Shown: one piece after another, positions 16,373 through 25,297 of the stretch
Layout of the letters: every line of letters begins with the position of its first letter
Position numbering within the stretch: position 1 is the stretch's first letter
Assembly: GCA_040779335.1 (NCBI GenBank)
Contig: JBFONV010000004.1
Coordinates: 434,001-498,000 of the forward strand
Length of the DNA stretch: 64,000 nt
Origin: JBFONV01 sp040779335
Lineage (GTDB): Bacteria; Pseudomonadota; Gammaproteobacteria; Enterobacterales; Alteromonadaceae
Reading direction: 5' to 3'
Position numbers and translations under genes: made by a program
The notes under the pieces: generated by a model
Told to the model about the DNA's origin: nothing
Database searches by the model: none
What the model saw: only the letters and a program-made list of their open reading frames with translations

Positions 16373-16993
16373 ATGAGCCAGTTTTTCTATGTACATCCAG
16401 ATAATCCGCAGCAACGTTTAATGAAACAAGCGGCGGCTATGATCCATGAAGGGGCGGTGATCGTCTATCCCACCGACTCAGGTTATGCCTTGGGTTGTCA
16501 TATTGGTGATAAAAAAGCGTTAGAGCGCATTTGCCAGATCCGCGATATAGAAAAAACCCATAATTTCACCTTAGTGTGTCGTGATTTAGCCGAAATTTCC
16601 GAATATGCCCGCGTTGAAAATGCCGCTTTTAGGTTGATAAAAGCCAATACGCCTGGCGCCTATACCTTTATTTTTAAGGCAACCAAAGAAGTGCCTAAAC
16701 GGTTGATGAACCCTAAAAAAAGAACCATAGGTATTCGAATTCCTAATAATGCTATCGCACAGGCCTTGTTAGCAGAATTGGGTGAGCCAATTATGTCAAC
16801 AACCTTGATCATGCCAGATGAAGATATGGCGGAATATGATCCTGAACATATCCGAGATATATTGGAACGCCGTGTTGATTTGATTTTAAATGGCGGTTAT
16901 TTAGGTGAGAAACCGACAACTGTTATTGATTTTTCTGAAAGTGAAGGCGAAATTATACGCGTTGGTGAAGGGGATCCCACTCCTTTTGAATAA
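16373..16993 (+). CDS. yciO: YciO, threonylcarbamoyl-AMP synthase-like protein
   Basis: A 206-residue member of the Sua5/YrdC/YciO fold. It shows the family start GAVIVYPTDSGYALGCHIGDKKA (residues 28-50), HNFTLVCRDLAEIS, PGAYTFIFKATKEVPKR and TIGIRIPNNAIAQALL. YrdC-type proteins make threonylcarbamoyl-AMP for tRNA t6A; YciO is a separate branch whose in vivo role is less clear. It lies 57 bp after rnm and 20 bp before scpA, probably in one transcript. AGGATTG precedes the ATG. Confidence 0.92.
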   Translation: MSQFFYVHPDNPQQRLMKQAAAMIHEGAVIVYPTDSGYALGCHIGDKKALERICQIRDIEKTHNFTLVCRDLAEISEYARVENAAFRLIKANTPGAYTFIFKATKEVPKRLMNPKKRTIGIRIPNNAIAQALLAELGEPIMSTTLIMPDEDMAEYDPEHIRDILERRVDLILNGGYLGEKPTTVIDFSESEGEIIRVGEGDPTPFE

Positions 16994-17013
16994 TGCAGTT
17001 GTGATATTTTACT

Positions 17014-17883
17014 ATGGTCAATAAAACCATGCATCAAGACGCTAAACAACACCATCCTGTCAAAAAAATCAAAGAGAGTGAACAGGGCGAAATGGTGCAA
17101 CAAGTTTTACCGTTTGCGCTGATACGTGGTGAAGCCGTTGTTGAAAAACCAAAAGATTTATTTATTCCTCCCGATGCGTTAGAAATATTTCTGGAAACGT
17201 TTGAGGGACCATTAGATTTGCTGTTATACCTCATTCGCAAACAAAAATTTGATATTTTGGATCTGCCCATCTCTCCGATAACTCAGCAGTACATGGAGTA
17301 TGTGGAATTGATGAAGAACGTCAAATTAGAATTAGCAGCAGAATACTTAGTGATGGCAGCAATTTTAGCGGAAATAAAGTCTAAGCTATTACTACCTAAG
17401 CAGATTATTGAAGAGGAAGAAGTCGACCCTCGTGCTGAACTTGTTAGGCGGTTGCAAGAATATGAAGTCATAAAGCAAGCGGCGCAAAAAATTGATGACT
17501 TGCCGCGAGTAGAGCGCGATACTCACATTGCACATGTGGCACTCGCCGAAAATTTTCATGTTCGTACTATCGATGCGGATGTTGACTTTAATGACTTACT
17601 AAGCGCTCTAAAAGACGTGATGAAACGTACCCAGGCTTTTGAACATCATCATATCCACAAAGAATCATTGTCTACTCGTGAGCGCATGTCAGCGGTATTA
17701 AAACGTTTGAAAAATACCACTGAAAACGCGCCTTTTGTCGCTTTTAGTGAGTTGTTTACCCATAAAGAAGGTCGACAGGGAGTAATCGTTACTTTTTTAG
17801 CGATATTGGAATTAATCAAAGAATCTTTAATCGAATGTGTCCAATGTGAAGTACAAGGGCAATTGCAAGTGAAGCTTAAATAA
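17014..17883 (+). CDS. scpA: Segregation and condensation protein A
   Basis: Kleisin subunit that bridges the SMC heads in the ScpAB-SMC condensin. The 289 residues include the signature FEGPLDLLLYLIRKQKFDILDLPISPITQQYMEYV (about 57-92), AAEYLVMAAILAEIKSKLLLPK, an acidic loop (EEEEVDPR), and a C-terminal winged-helix-like segment ending LIECVQCEVQGQL. The first 45 residues are charged and poorly conserved; starts at 17029 or 17092 are also possible. The stop codon overlaps the scpB ATG (TAATG). Confidence 0.93.
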   Translation: MVNKTMHQDAKQHHPVKKIKESEQGEMVQQVLPFALIRGEAVVEKPKDLFIPPDALEIFLETFEGPLDLLLYLIRKQKFDILDLPISPITQQYMEYVELMKNVKLELAAEYLVMAAILAEIKSKLLLPKQIIEEEEVDPRAELVRRLQEYEVIKQAAQKIDDLPRVERDTHIAHVALAENFHVRTIDADVDFNDLLSALKDVMKRTQAFEHHHIHKESLSTRERMSAVLKRLKNTTENAPFVAFSELFTHKEGRQGVIVTFLAILELIKESLIECVQCEVQGQLQVKLK

Positions 17884-18440
17884 TGCGTCAAATCAGCGAT
17901 GACAAATTAAAACAATTAGTGGAAGCCGCGTTATTTGTCGCTGACAGTCCACTATCGTTGGCCGATATTAAGCTAGTGTTATTAGCCGAATATAAGGTCA
18001 ATAAAAAACGTATTCTTGCCGCCCTTGAACGGTTAACACAAGATTATCAAAATCGTGGTGTCGAATTGATTAAAGTCGCCAAGGGCTATCGTTTTCAAAC
18101 AATAACCTCATTAAGCGATGATTTAGCAACCTTATTTAAAGAGCGAACGCCACGATATTCTCGGGCATTGCTAGAAACTTTAGCCTTGATTGCCTACAAA
18201 CAACCGATTACGCGTGGCGAAATAGAAGATATTCGTGGTGTCGCTGTCAGTAGTTATATTATGAAAACATTACTTGAGCGCGATTGGGTCAAAATGGCGG
18301 GACATAAAGAAGTGCCCGGACGGCCAGCGCTTTATGTAACTACCGATGAGTTTTTAGATTATTTCTCCTTAAGCTCATTAACACAACTGCCTGAATTAAT
18401 GCCACTACCCGAAATATCAATTGCTGAAACAATTGAATAA
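17883..18440 (+). CDS. scpB: Segregation and condensation protein B
   Basis: A 185-residue partner of ScpA, a dimer of winged-helix domains in the condensin complex. Typical segments are LVEAALFVADSPLSLADIKLVL at the N terminus and ALLETLALIAYKQPITRGEIEDIRGV around residues 95-120, followed by GRPALYVTTDEFLDYFSLSSL. It overlaps scpA by one base and is therefore translated in fixed ratio. The length is usual for gammaproteobacterial ScpB. RluB follows after 110 bp. Confidence 0.94.
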   Translation: MRQISDDKLKQLVEAALFVADSPLSLADIKLVLLAEYKVNKKRILAALERLTQDYQNRGVELIKVAKGYRFQTITSLSDDLATLFKERTPRYSRALLETLALIAYKQPITRGEIEDIRGVAVSSYIMKTLLERDWVKMAGHKEVPGRPALYVTTDEFLDYFSLSSLTQLPELMPLPEISIAETIE

Positions 18441-18550
18441 ATATTTTATAATAGGTTTAGGTCAACAGACCCTAACTAACATTGAGTCAGAAGTGTAGCC
18501 CCAGATTGATTGATGGTGCGTAGCTACTGACGGAAGAGAGCTAAAGACAA

Positions 18551-19411
18551 ATGTCTGAAAAATTGCAGAAAGTATTGGCCCGTGCGGGTAAAGGATCTCG
18601 TAGAGAGATGGAAACGGTTATTAGCGGTGGTCGTGTCACTGTTAACGGCAAGGTCGCATTTTTAGGTGATCGTATTGAAGGAAACGAACAGGTTCGCATC
18701 GACGGTCACCCAGTAACGTTAAAAGCGGTAGACGACGATTTGTGCCGGGTTTTGATGTACAACAAGCCTGAAGGTGAAATGTGTACTCGTAAAGATCCTG
18801 AAGGTCGCCCGACAGTGTTTGATCGGTTACCAAAACTTGACGGTAGTCGTTGGATTGCCGTAGGCCGTTTAGATATAAATACTTCAGGCATGTTGTTATT
18901 TACCACTGATGGTGAATTAGCAAATCGTCTTATGCATCCCTCTCAAAAAGTTGAACGAGAATATGCGGTGCGTGTTTTTGGCGAAGTTAACGAAGCTATG
19001 CTGCAAACCTTGCGTACAGGGGTGAAATTAGAAGATGGTTTGGCACGCTTTCAAAAAATAAAATATAACGGTGGTGAAGGACGCAATCATTGGTTCCATG
19101 TCGTTTTATCTGAAGGGCGTAATCGTGAAGTGCGTCGACTTTGGGAAAGTCAGGACGTACAAGTGAGCCGTTTGATCCGTGTACGTTACGGCGATATGGA
19201 AATGAAACGTCAATTACCGCTGGGTGGTTGGACTGAACTTGGGCTAAAAGACGTCAATTATTATCGTAAATTAGTTAATTTACCTCCTGAAACACAAAGC
19301 AAAGTTAAAGTTGATGAAAAAGCGATGGATAATGCGAAGAGTCGTCGTATTCGCCGTTCGGTGAAAAAGCATCAACAACGTCATCAGCAAGCCACTCGAA
19401 GACGTCGATAG
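18551..19411 (+). CDS. rluB: 23S rRNA pseudouridine synthase RluB
   Basis: Makes pseudouridine 2605 of 23S rRNA. Residues 1-60 are an S4 RNA-binding domain (KLQKVLARAGKGSRREMETVISGGRVTVNG); the RsuA-type catalytic domain follows with VGRLDINTSGMLLFTTDGELANRLMHP (catalytic Asp near residue 103) and EGRNREVRRLWESQDVQVSRLIRVRYG. The tail after residue 245 is strongly basic (RRIRRSVKKHQQRHQQATRRRR) and should bind RNA. It follows scpB as in Vibrio and related genomes. The 286 residues are near the E. coli length. Confidence 0.94.
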   Translation: MSEKLQKVLARAGKGSRREMETVISGGRVTVNGKVAFLGDRIEGNEQVRIDGHPVTLKAVDDDLCRVLMYNKPEGEMCTRKDPEGRPTVFDRLPKLDGSRWIAVGRLDINTSGMLLFTTDGELANRLMHPSQKVEREYAVRVFGEVNEAMLQTLRTGVKLEDGLARFQKIKYNGGEGRNHWFHVVLSEGRNREVRRLWESQDVQVSRLIRVRYGDMEMKRQLPLGGWTELGLKDVNYYRKLVNLPPETQSKVKVDEKAMDNAKSRRIRRSVKKHQQRHQQATRRRR

Positions 19412-19580
19412 TATCTCAAACTTAGCCAACCTTAGCTTATTTTTGTCGATTATATTGACGCAGTAATTTTACTGGTTGATTTTACTCGGTAACGCCAATG
19501 AGGTAGGCTAAGTGATGGTGATTGCAGTAATCATCGTACGCTATTATTTATGTTCATGTAGTTGAAGACTAGGGGATTAT

Positions 19581-20780
19581 GTGTCTAATTGTGATGTAGA
19601 GACAGGAATGTTGAAAAAAGAAAACGTTAAATCGACTCATCTAGAAAAACATTATATTAAAGATCCCCAGTCGCTCATCGAACTTTGTCGGCGTTATGAG
19701 CAATCTGAGATGCTAGCCATAGATACCGAGTTTGTAAGAACACGAACGCTCTATCCTAAGTTAGGGCTGTTACAAATTAATAACGGTGAACATTTAGCCC
19801 TTATCGATCCCATTCATATCGACGATCTATCGCCGTTTTGGCAATTATTATCAAATCCCAATATTGTAAAAGTATTACATGCTTGCTCTGAAGATTTAGA
19901 AGTGTTTTTAACTGCGGCAAACTGTAAACCAGTTAACCTCATTGATAGCCAGATCATGATGTCCTTCTTAGGGCATGGACTGTCAATAGGATATGCAGCG
20001 ATGATCAAACATTACTTTGATATCGAATTAGATAAGTCTGAATCACGCACCGATTGGACTAAAAGGCCGTTGTCAGAGAAGCAATTACGTTATGCGCAGG
20101 CCGATGTTGAGTTTTTATATCGTGCTTACCCGAAAATATTGACCGAAATTCAAGACACACCTTGGTTGGTTGCGGCGCAGCAAGAAACGCAATTGTTGAT
20201 CGAGAAAAAGTTCAGCCCAATTGATACAGAACAACTCCATCGAAATGTCAAAATGAGCTGGCGTTTAAACCCTAAACAACTTTGTTTATTAAAAGCATTG
20301 GCGATATGGCGATATGAACAGGCACAAAAAAGAGATATGCCCATCGGCTTTATTGCCAAAGACAATACCTTGTTAGGACTGGCCCAACATAATCCCAAAA
20401 GCATTGGCGCTATGGCTAATATTGAAGGGGTTGATGTGCTTGATATTCGACATAAAGGGAAAGCAATGTTGGCAGTACTAAACCAAGCAAGCCTGATTGA
20501 AGCACAACATTACCCAGAAAAAATAGTACGCTTGGATGAATATCCAGGGTACAAACAAATTTTTAAAAAAGTTAAAAACTTCATCGCCGACATCGGTGAG
20601 CAAAGTGGTCAAACGGTCGAAAATTTAGCGTCTAAAAAGCAAATAAATCAATTTTTAGCTCAACATTTCAAACTTAATGACGGTAGCAATAATTCCGATG
20701 TTATTGATATTATGGTTGATTGGCGATTCGATTTATTCGGCAAGCGCTTACAAGAATTTGCCAATAACGATTTCAAATAA
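19581..20780 (+). CDS. rnd: Ribonuclease D
   Basis: A 3'-5' exoribonuclease that matures tRNA and other small RNAs. The 399 residues have a DEDD catalytic domain: LAIDTEFVRTRTLYPKLGLLQI near residue 48, HACSEDLEVF near 97, and QLRYAQADVEFLYRAYP near 165. HRDC-type helical domains follow (LLKALAIWRYEQAQKRDMPIGFIAKDNTLLGLA near 235). The GTG at 19581 is supported by AGGGG 6 bp upstream; an ATG at 19608 would remove nine residues before the conserved part. It is monocistronic. Confidence 0.92.
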   Translation: MSNCDVETGMLKKENVKSTHLEKHYIKDPQSLIELCRRYEQSEMLAIDTEFVRTRTLYPKLGLLQINNGEHLALIDPIHIDDLSPFWQLLSNPNIVKVLHACSEDLEVFLTAANCKPVNLIDSQIMMSFLGHGLSIGYAAMIKHYFDIELDKSESRTDWTKRPLSEKQLRYAQADVEFLYRAYPKILTEIQDTPWLVAAQQETQLLIEKKFSPIDTEQLHRNVKMSWRLNPKQLCLLKALAIWRYEQAQKRDMPIGFIAKDNTLLGLAQHNPKSIGAMANIEGVDVLDIRHKGKAMLAVLNQASLIEAQHYPEKIVRLDEYPGYKQIFKKVKNFIADIGEQSGQTVENLASKKQINQFLAQHFKLNDGSNNSDVIDIMVDWRFDLFGKRLQEFANNDFK

Positions 20781-20918
20781 CTATTGCTTTTGCGTAATGA
20801 TAAAAATGGTTACGTTTAAGGGGAATGTTTTAGCGATAAAATACGTGAACACTGGCTCAAGGGCATGTTATATTTATCTTCTGTACTTTCTAAATTCTCT
20901 CTAACATAGGTCTGCATT

Positions 20919-21212
20919 ATGCTGTGTGCAATATACAAAAGTCTAAGAAAAGAACAAACCTATTTATTTGTTAAGCAACGAGATGACTTTTCATCTGTCC
21001 CCGATGCGTTAATGACAACGTTCGGGACACCAATGTTGGTGACTATGATTAATTTAGCTACTAAAGAAAAGTTAGCCATGGCTGATCTTGAGAAAGTGAA
21101 AACGAATCTCGTCGAGCAAGGCTTCTATTTACAATTGCCGCCGCCACAAGAAAATTTACTTGACCAACATAGAGAGCACATGAAAGTACAGTCGTTACAA
21201 GGTAAAGCATAA
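20919..21212 (+). CDS. ycgL: YcgL-domain protein
   Basis: A 97-residue protein with the YcgL (DUF709) pattern: LCAIYKSLRKEQTYLFVKQRDDFSSVPDALMTTFGTPMLVTMINLATKEKLAMADLEKVKTNLVEQGFYLQLPPP. The family is a small alpha/beta fold widespread in gammaproteobacteria with no assigned reaction. It sits one base before the lytic transglycosylase gene and near ycgN; this grouping with rnd is common in the order. No signal peptide. Confidence 0.9.
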   Translation: MLCAIYKSLRKEQTYLFVKQRDDFSSVPDALMTTFGTPMLVTMINLATKEKLAMADLEKVKTNLVEQGFYLQLPPPQENLLDQHREHMKVQSLQGKA

Positions 21213-21213
21213 T

Positions 21214-22302
21214 ATGTGTCTAACTAAATTCAGTATTTATAAGCCAATAAGTTCAATATTCAAAGGTGTTGCCATTAACGGGTTGGCACTTGCTTTAACG
21301 TTATTCTCCGCAACAAGCATTGCTGTTGATACTCAACTCGATGCCAAGAAGCCCTCTTTTGAGCAATATATTGACAATATTAAAGCAGAAGCCTTGGCAA
21401 AAGGTTTTTCTCAAGCATTGCTTGATGAGAGTTTTGCTCATGTTCAATATCATCCTCGTGCGGTGGCTGCCGATAAAAATCAACCTGAGTTTGTTGAAAC
21501 GCTTGATACCTACTTACCTAAGCGGGTTCCTGATTGGAAGGTAAAGCGCGCTCGAGAAATGTATAAAACCCATCAGGTACTGTTAAGTGACATTGGTGAA
21601 AAATACCATGTTCAACCGAGGTTTATTGTCGCTCTATGGGGGCTAGAAACAAACTTTGGACGCATAATGGGCAATTATAATGTTATTTCAGCGTTATCAA
21701 CCTTAGCGTATGAAGGGCGACGAGAAGCGTTTTTCAAGAAGCAGTTATGGGCAGCGTTAACGATATTAGACCAAGGTCATGTGCGAGTAGAAGACATGAA
21801 AGGTTCATGGGCTGGCGCTATGGGACAAAATCAGTTTATGCCAACCTCATTTGTTAGCTACGCGGTAGACGGAGATGGCGATGGTAAAAAAGATATTTGG
21901 TCAAATCAAACCGATGTATTTGCATCAATGGCCAATTATTTGAAAAGAGAAGGTTGGAGTGATGACTTAACGTGGGGAAGACAGGTTAAGTTACCTGAAA
22001 ATTTTGATGTTTCTTTAGCGATTCCGAAAAATACTGGCAGTCGTAAAAATTGGCTAAAGGCATGGCAAGAAAGAGAAAAAACTTTAGCACAATGGCAAGC
22101 ATTGGGCATACGTCGCATTGATGGTACCGATTTACCACGTGTCGATATTAAGGCCGCATTAGTCTTCCCTGACGACGAACATGGCCGTGTTTATTTAGCT
22201 TACGACAATTATAAAAGCCTGATGCATTGGAACTTGTCTTATTATTTCGTTAGTTCAGTAGGACACTTGTCTGATCGCATTAAATTTCCACCGGTAAACT
22301 AA
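21214..22302 (+). CDS. Lytic murein transglycosylase, MltB family
   Basis: Cleaves the MurNAc-GlcNAc bond of peptidoglycan with formation of 1,6-anhydro-MurNAc. A hydrophobic segment at residues 18-36 acts as a signal peptide; no lipobox Cys follows, so it is probably soluble in the periplasm. The catalytic Glu is in FIVALWGLETNFGR near residue 145. Other SLT family 3 landmarks are NVISALSTLAYEGRR, GSWAGAMGQNQFMPTSFVSYAVDGDGDGKKDIW and ASMANYLKREGW. The 362 residues match MltB. It follows ycgL by one base. Confidence 0.92.
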   Translation: MCLTKFSIYKPISSIFKGVAINGLALALTLFSATSIAVDTQLDAKKPSFEQYIDNIKAEALAKGFSQALLDESFAHVQYHPRAVAADKNQPEFVETLDTYLPKRVPDWKVKRAREMYKTHQVLLSDIGEKYHVQPRFIVALWGLETNFGRIMGNYNVISALSTLAYEGRREAFFKKQLWAALTILDQGHVRVEDMKGSWAGAMGQNQFMPTSFVSYAVDGDGDGKKDIWSNQTDVFASMANYLKREGWSDDLTWGRQVKLPENFDVSLAIPKNTGSRKNWLKAWQEREKTLAQWQALGIRRIDGTDLPRVDIKAALVFPDDEHGRVYLAYDNYKSLMHWNLSYYFVSSVGHLSDRIKFPPVN

Positions 22303-22316
22303 CTCAATTGAACACA

Positions 22317-22859
22317 ATGAAAAATAAACAAAAATCTTCAAAAAAAACAGCCGCTACTGTTGAGCCTTTTTGGCAAACCAAAACACTTAGTGAAATGTCG
22401 CGTCAGGAGTGGGAATCATTATGTGATGGCTGTGCAAAATGTTGTTTACATAAATTTATTGATGATGAACATACAAATGACGATACGGAGTTAATGCCGA
22501 CAGATCACCTTAAAGAAGGTGAAGAAATGGCTTATTCAAATATTGTTTGTTATTTACTGAATGATAAAACATGCCAATGCTCTCAATATGACAAACGAAC
22601 TAGCTTAGTGCCCGATTGTGTACAGTTGACGCAAGACAACCTAGACGACGTATTTTTTATGCCGCCCAGTTGTGCATACCGTCGATTAAATGAAGGGCGT
22701 GGTTTACCATCGTGGCATCCTTTGCTGCATAACGGCAAAAAATCAGCGATGCATAAAGCGGGAATGTCAGTGCGCGGCAAAGTGATTAAGGATGATGATG
22801 TCGAATTAGAGGACTTTGAAGATCATATTGTCCTTTGGCCGCTCAATGATATCGATTAA
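22317..22859 (+). CDS. ycgN: YcgN, YkgJ-type cysteine cluster protein
   Basis: A 180-residue UPF0260/YcgN protein with a cysteine cluster that probably binds zinc or an iron-sulfur centre: CDGCAKCCLHKF near residue 39, CYLLNDKTCQCSQYDKRTSLVPDC near residues 78-101, and PPSCAYRRLNEGRGLPSWHPLLHN. The function is unknown. The ATG at 22317 was preferred to the in-frame TTG at 22308. It follows the transglycosylase by 14 bp and closes the ycgL-mlt-ycgN group. Confidence 0.9.
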   Translation: MKNKQKSSKKTAATVEPFWQTKTLSEMSRQEWESLCDGCAKCCLHKFIDDEHTNDDTELMPTDHLKEGEEMAYSNIVCYLLNDKTCQCSQYDKRTSLVPDCVQLTQDNLDDVFFMPPSCAYRRLNEGRGLPSWHPLLHNGKKSAMHKAGMSVRGKVIKDDDVELEDFEDHIVLWPLNDID

Positions 22860-22922
22860 CTAAATCATATACCTTTTAAATACTATATATCTAATAAGCG
22901 CAGTCCGATTGTTGATGCCTGA

Positions 22923-23441
22923 TTATATGGCTTCAAGCTCATTATTATATCGTTGACCGTTTTTAACATAATGTTCTGCTGACGCAGTCAGCAGTGCTTT
23001 GGTGTCGTCATCTAGCGCTTTGACTACTTTTGCCGGTGAACCTATAGCTAAATGACCATCCGGCACAACCATATTCTCAGTTATTAACGAATTAGCACCA
23101 ATTAGGCAAAATTCACCAATTTTAGCGCCGTTTAATATCACAGCATTCATGCCAATCAACGAATTTCTTCCTATGCTGCAGCCATGTAGCATCACTTTAT
23201 GAGCGACGGTGACATTATCTCCTACCGATAAAGAATGTCCTTCGTCGACATGCAAAATTGAACCATCCTGAATATTGCTGTTTTCACCAATGGTAATAGT
23301 CGCCAGATCGGCGCGGATCACAACATTAAACCAAATACTGGCATGTGCTTTTATCTTAGTGTCACCAATAATCGTTGCATTAGGCGCGATAAAGGTATTG
23401 TGCGCAATTTCTGGCGATAATTCTTGGAGTTTATAAATCAT
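22923..23441 (-). CDS. Gamma-class carbonic anhydrase family protein
   Basis: A 172-residue left-handed beta-helix protein of the YrdA/CaiE group. Hexapeptide repeats run from residue 12 to 130 (FIAPNATIIGDTKIKAHASIWFNVVIRADLATITIG, SNIQDGSILHVD, NVTVAHKVMLHGCSIGRNSLIGMNAVILNGAKIGEFCLIGANSLI). His residues in LHVD, VAHK and LHGC occupy the metal-ligand positions of gamma-carbonic anhydrases. Catalytic activity is unproven for many family members. It is divergent from pntA and convergent with ycgN. Confidence 0.88.
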   Translation of the reverse strand: MIYKLQELSPEIAHNTFIAPNATIIGDTKIKAHASIWFNVVIRADLATITIGENSNIQDGSILHVDEGHSLSVGDNVTVAHKVMLHGCSIGRNSLIGMNAVILNGAKIGEFCLIGANSLITENMVVPDGHLAIGSPAKVVKALDDDTKALLTASAEHYVKNGQRYNNELEAI

Positions 23442-23749
23442 AGTCGTTGCCGTATTGAGTTGGGAGTGTTTATTTAAAGCGATGGTATATCATAAACATA
23501 GCTAAAGCATAATGACATTCGTCGGGCTATTGACTAGCTAAATAGCAAAAATATTCTTTAAGAATACTTTAAGTGTATAAAAATAATTCAATAAGTGATA
23601 AAACAATAAGCGAATAATAAAAATTATTAGGTAATTCTGTTCGTTCAATAGAGTAAAGATAACTATAAAAACAAGGTATTAAGATGACGTACAGTGTAGA
23701 GCTGTATGACGTTTTATTGATTATTTTTATTCGTAATTAAAGGTGACTT
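23442..23749. other. Divergent intergenic region before pntA
   Basis: AT-rich. TATTCTTTAAGAATA at 23552-23566 is a perfect 15-bp palindrome (7-bp arms), a possible operator. A short ORF with its own ribosome site lies at 23684-23740, listed separately. No consensus promoter could be fixed. Confidence 0.3.
23684..23740 (+). CDS. Possible upstream ORF of pntA
   Basis: ATG at 23684 begins an 18-codon frame (MTYSVELYDVLLIIFIRN) with AAGG seven bases upstream. Its TAA at 23738-23740 is followed immediately by AGGTGA, the ribosome site of pntA. It could be a leader ORF that couples translation into pntA. No codon is strikingly over-used, so it does not look like an attenuator. Confidence 0.3.
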   Translation: MTYSVELYDVLLIIFIRN

Positions 23750-25291
23750 ATGATCATTGGAATACCCAAGGAATCTCTAACTGGCGAGAACCGAGTTGCT
23801 GGTTCACCAACGTCTGTTAGTGCGCTAATCAAACTAGGTTTTACGGTTCAAGTTCAAAAAGGTGCAGGTACAAAAGCAAGCTTCACAGATCAAGAATTTA
23901 TTGATGCTGACGCGAGCATCACCACTAAAAATAAGTGCTGGCAATCGGATATTATCTATAAAGTTAATCCCCCAAGCATGGCTGAAGTTGGGCTAATGAA
24001 AGAAGGGGCTTTCCTCGTTTGCTTTATTGCCCCAGCACAATCACCTGAATTACTTGCAGCGTTGCGTGAAAAGTCGATCACTACGCTTGCAATGGAAATG
24101 GTGCCACGCATGACGCGTTCACAATCGATGGATGCCCTAAGTTCAATGGCCAACATTGCTGGTTATCGTGCGGTGATCGAAGCAACCCATCACTTTGGAA
24201 GATTTTTAACCGGACAAATTACCGCTGCGGGTAAAATGCCACCCGCGAAAATAATGATTATTGGTGCTGGTGTCGCTGGTTTGGCGGCTATCGGTACGGC
24301 AAGCAGCTTAGGTGCTATCGTGCGCGCGTTTGACACTAGGCCCGAAGTTAAAGAACAAATAGAAAGTATGGGTGCTGAATTTTTAGAGCTCGATTACGAG
24401 GAGCCTGAAGATACAGGTTCAGGAGATGGTTACGCGAAGGAAATGAGTCAAGCGTTTATTGACGCTGAAATGGCATTGTTTGCTGAGCAAGCCAAAGATG
24501 TTGATATTATTATCACTACGGCAATGATCCCGGGTAAGCCCGCCCCGAAGTTAATTACCGCTGCCATGGTAGAGTCGATGAAACCAGGCAGTATTATCGT
24601 TGATTTAGCTGCCGCAGGTGGTGGTAATTGTGAATTAACGGTTGCTGGTAAGGTTAGCGATGTTAATGGCGTGAAAATTATCGGTTATACCGATTTAGTG
24701 TCACGTCTACCCAATCAATCGTCTCAGTTATATTCGAATAACTTAGTCAGCTTGACTAAATTGTTGTGTAAAGAAAAAGACGGTCAATTGAATATTGACT
24801 TTGATGATCAAGTTATTCGTAACATGACGGTGGTTAAAGGTGATGAAATAACCTTCCCACCACCACCTATTCAGGTTAGCGCTGCGCCGGTCCAACCTGC
24901 AGTTAAAAAGCCGGAAAAGAAAGTGAAGTCGCAAGAGGAAGAACCTAAAAATCAAACCAAAAAGCATGTAATGATGGCAATAGGAGCTGGTTTGTTTGCT
25001 TGGGTTGCCAGTGTTGCACCTGCGGATTTCCTCTCTCATTTTACGGTATTTGTGCTTGCGTGTGTGATTGGCTACAACGTTGTCTGGAATGTTAGTCATT
25101 CACTACACACTCCTTTGATGAGTGTCACTAATGCCATTTCGGGGATCATTATTGTTGGGGCATTGTTACAAATAGGACAAAGTAGTTTACTTATACAAGT
25201 GCTGGCGGGTATCGCGGTATTAATTGCCACTATTAATATCGTTGGTGGCTTTTTCGTCACCAAGCGTATGTTAAAAATGTTTAGAAAATAG
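23750..25291 (+). CDS. pntA: NAD(P) transhydrogenase subunit alpha
   Basis: Proton-translocating transhydrogenase, which reduces NADP+ with NADH at the expense of the proton gradient in the inner membrane. Residues 1-370 are the NAD(H)-binding domain I: MIIGIPKESLTGENRVAGSP, then KIMIIGAGVAGLAAIGTASSLGAIVRAFDTRPEVKEQ. A proline- and lysine-rich linker (370-405) leads to about four membrane segments at 407-510. The 513 residues match E. coli PntA. AGGTGA precedes the ATG. pntB starts 6 bp after the stop codon. Confidence 0.96.
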   Translation: MIIGIPKESLTGENRVAGSPTSVSALIKLGFTVQVQKGAGTKASFTDQEFIDADASITTKNKCWQSDIIYKVNPPSMAEVGLMKEGAFLVCFIAPAQSPELLAALREKSITTLAMEMVPRMTRSQSMDALSSMANIAGYRAVIEATHHFGRFLTGQITAAGKMPPAKIMIIGAGVAGLAAIGTASSLGAIVRAFDTRPEVKEQIESMGAEFLELDYEEPEDTGSGDGYAKEMSQAFIDAEMALFAEQAKDVDIIITTAMIPGKPAPKLITAAMVESMKPGSIIVDLAAAGGGNCELTVAGKVSDVNGVKIIGYTDLVSRLPNQSSQLYSNNLVSLTKLLCKEKDGQLNIDFDDQVIRNMTVVKGDEITFPPPPIQVSAAPVQPAVKKPEKKVKSQEEEPKNQTKKHVMMAIGAGLFAWVASVAPADFLSHFTVFVLACVIGYNVVWNVSHSLHTPLMSVTNAISGIIIVGALLQIGQSSLLIQVLAGIAVLIATINIVGGFFVTKRMLKMFRK

Positions 25292-25297
25292 GAGCGC

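Noticed and set aside
24743..25099. A 118-codon ORF antisense to pntA
   Set aside because: It lies wholly inside pntA, whose family match is certain; the antisense reading is low-complexity (Phe, Arg, His rich).
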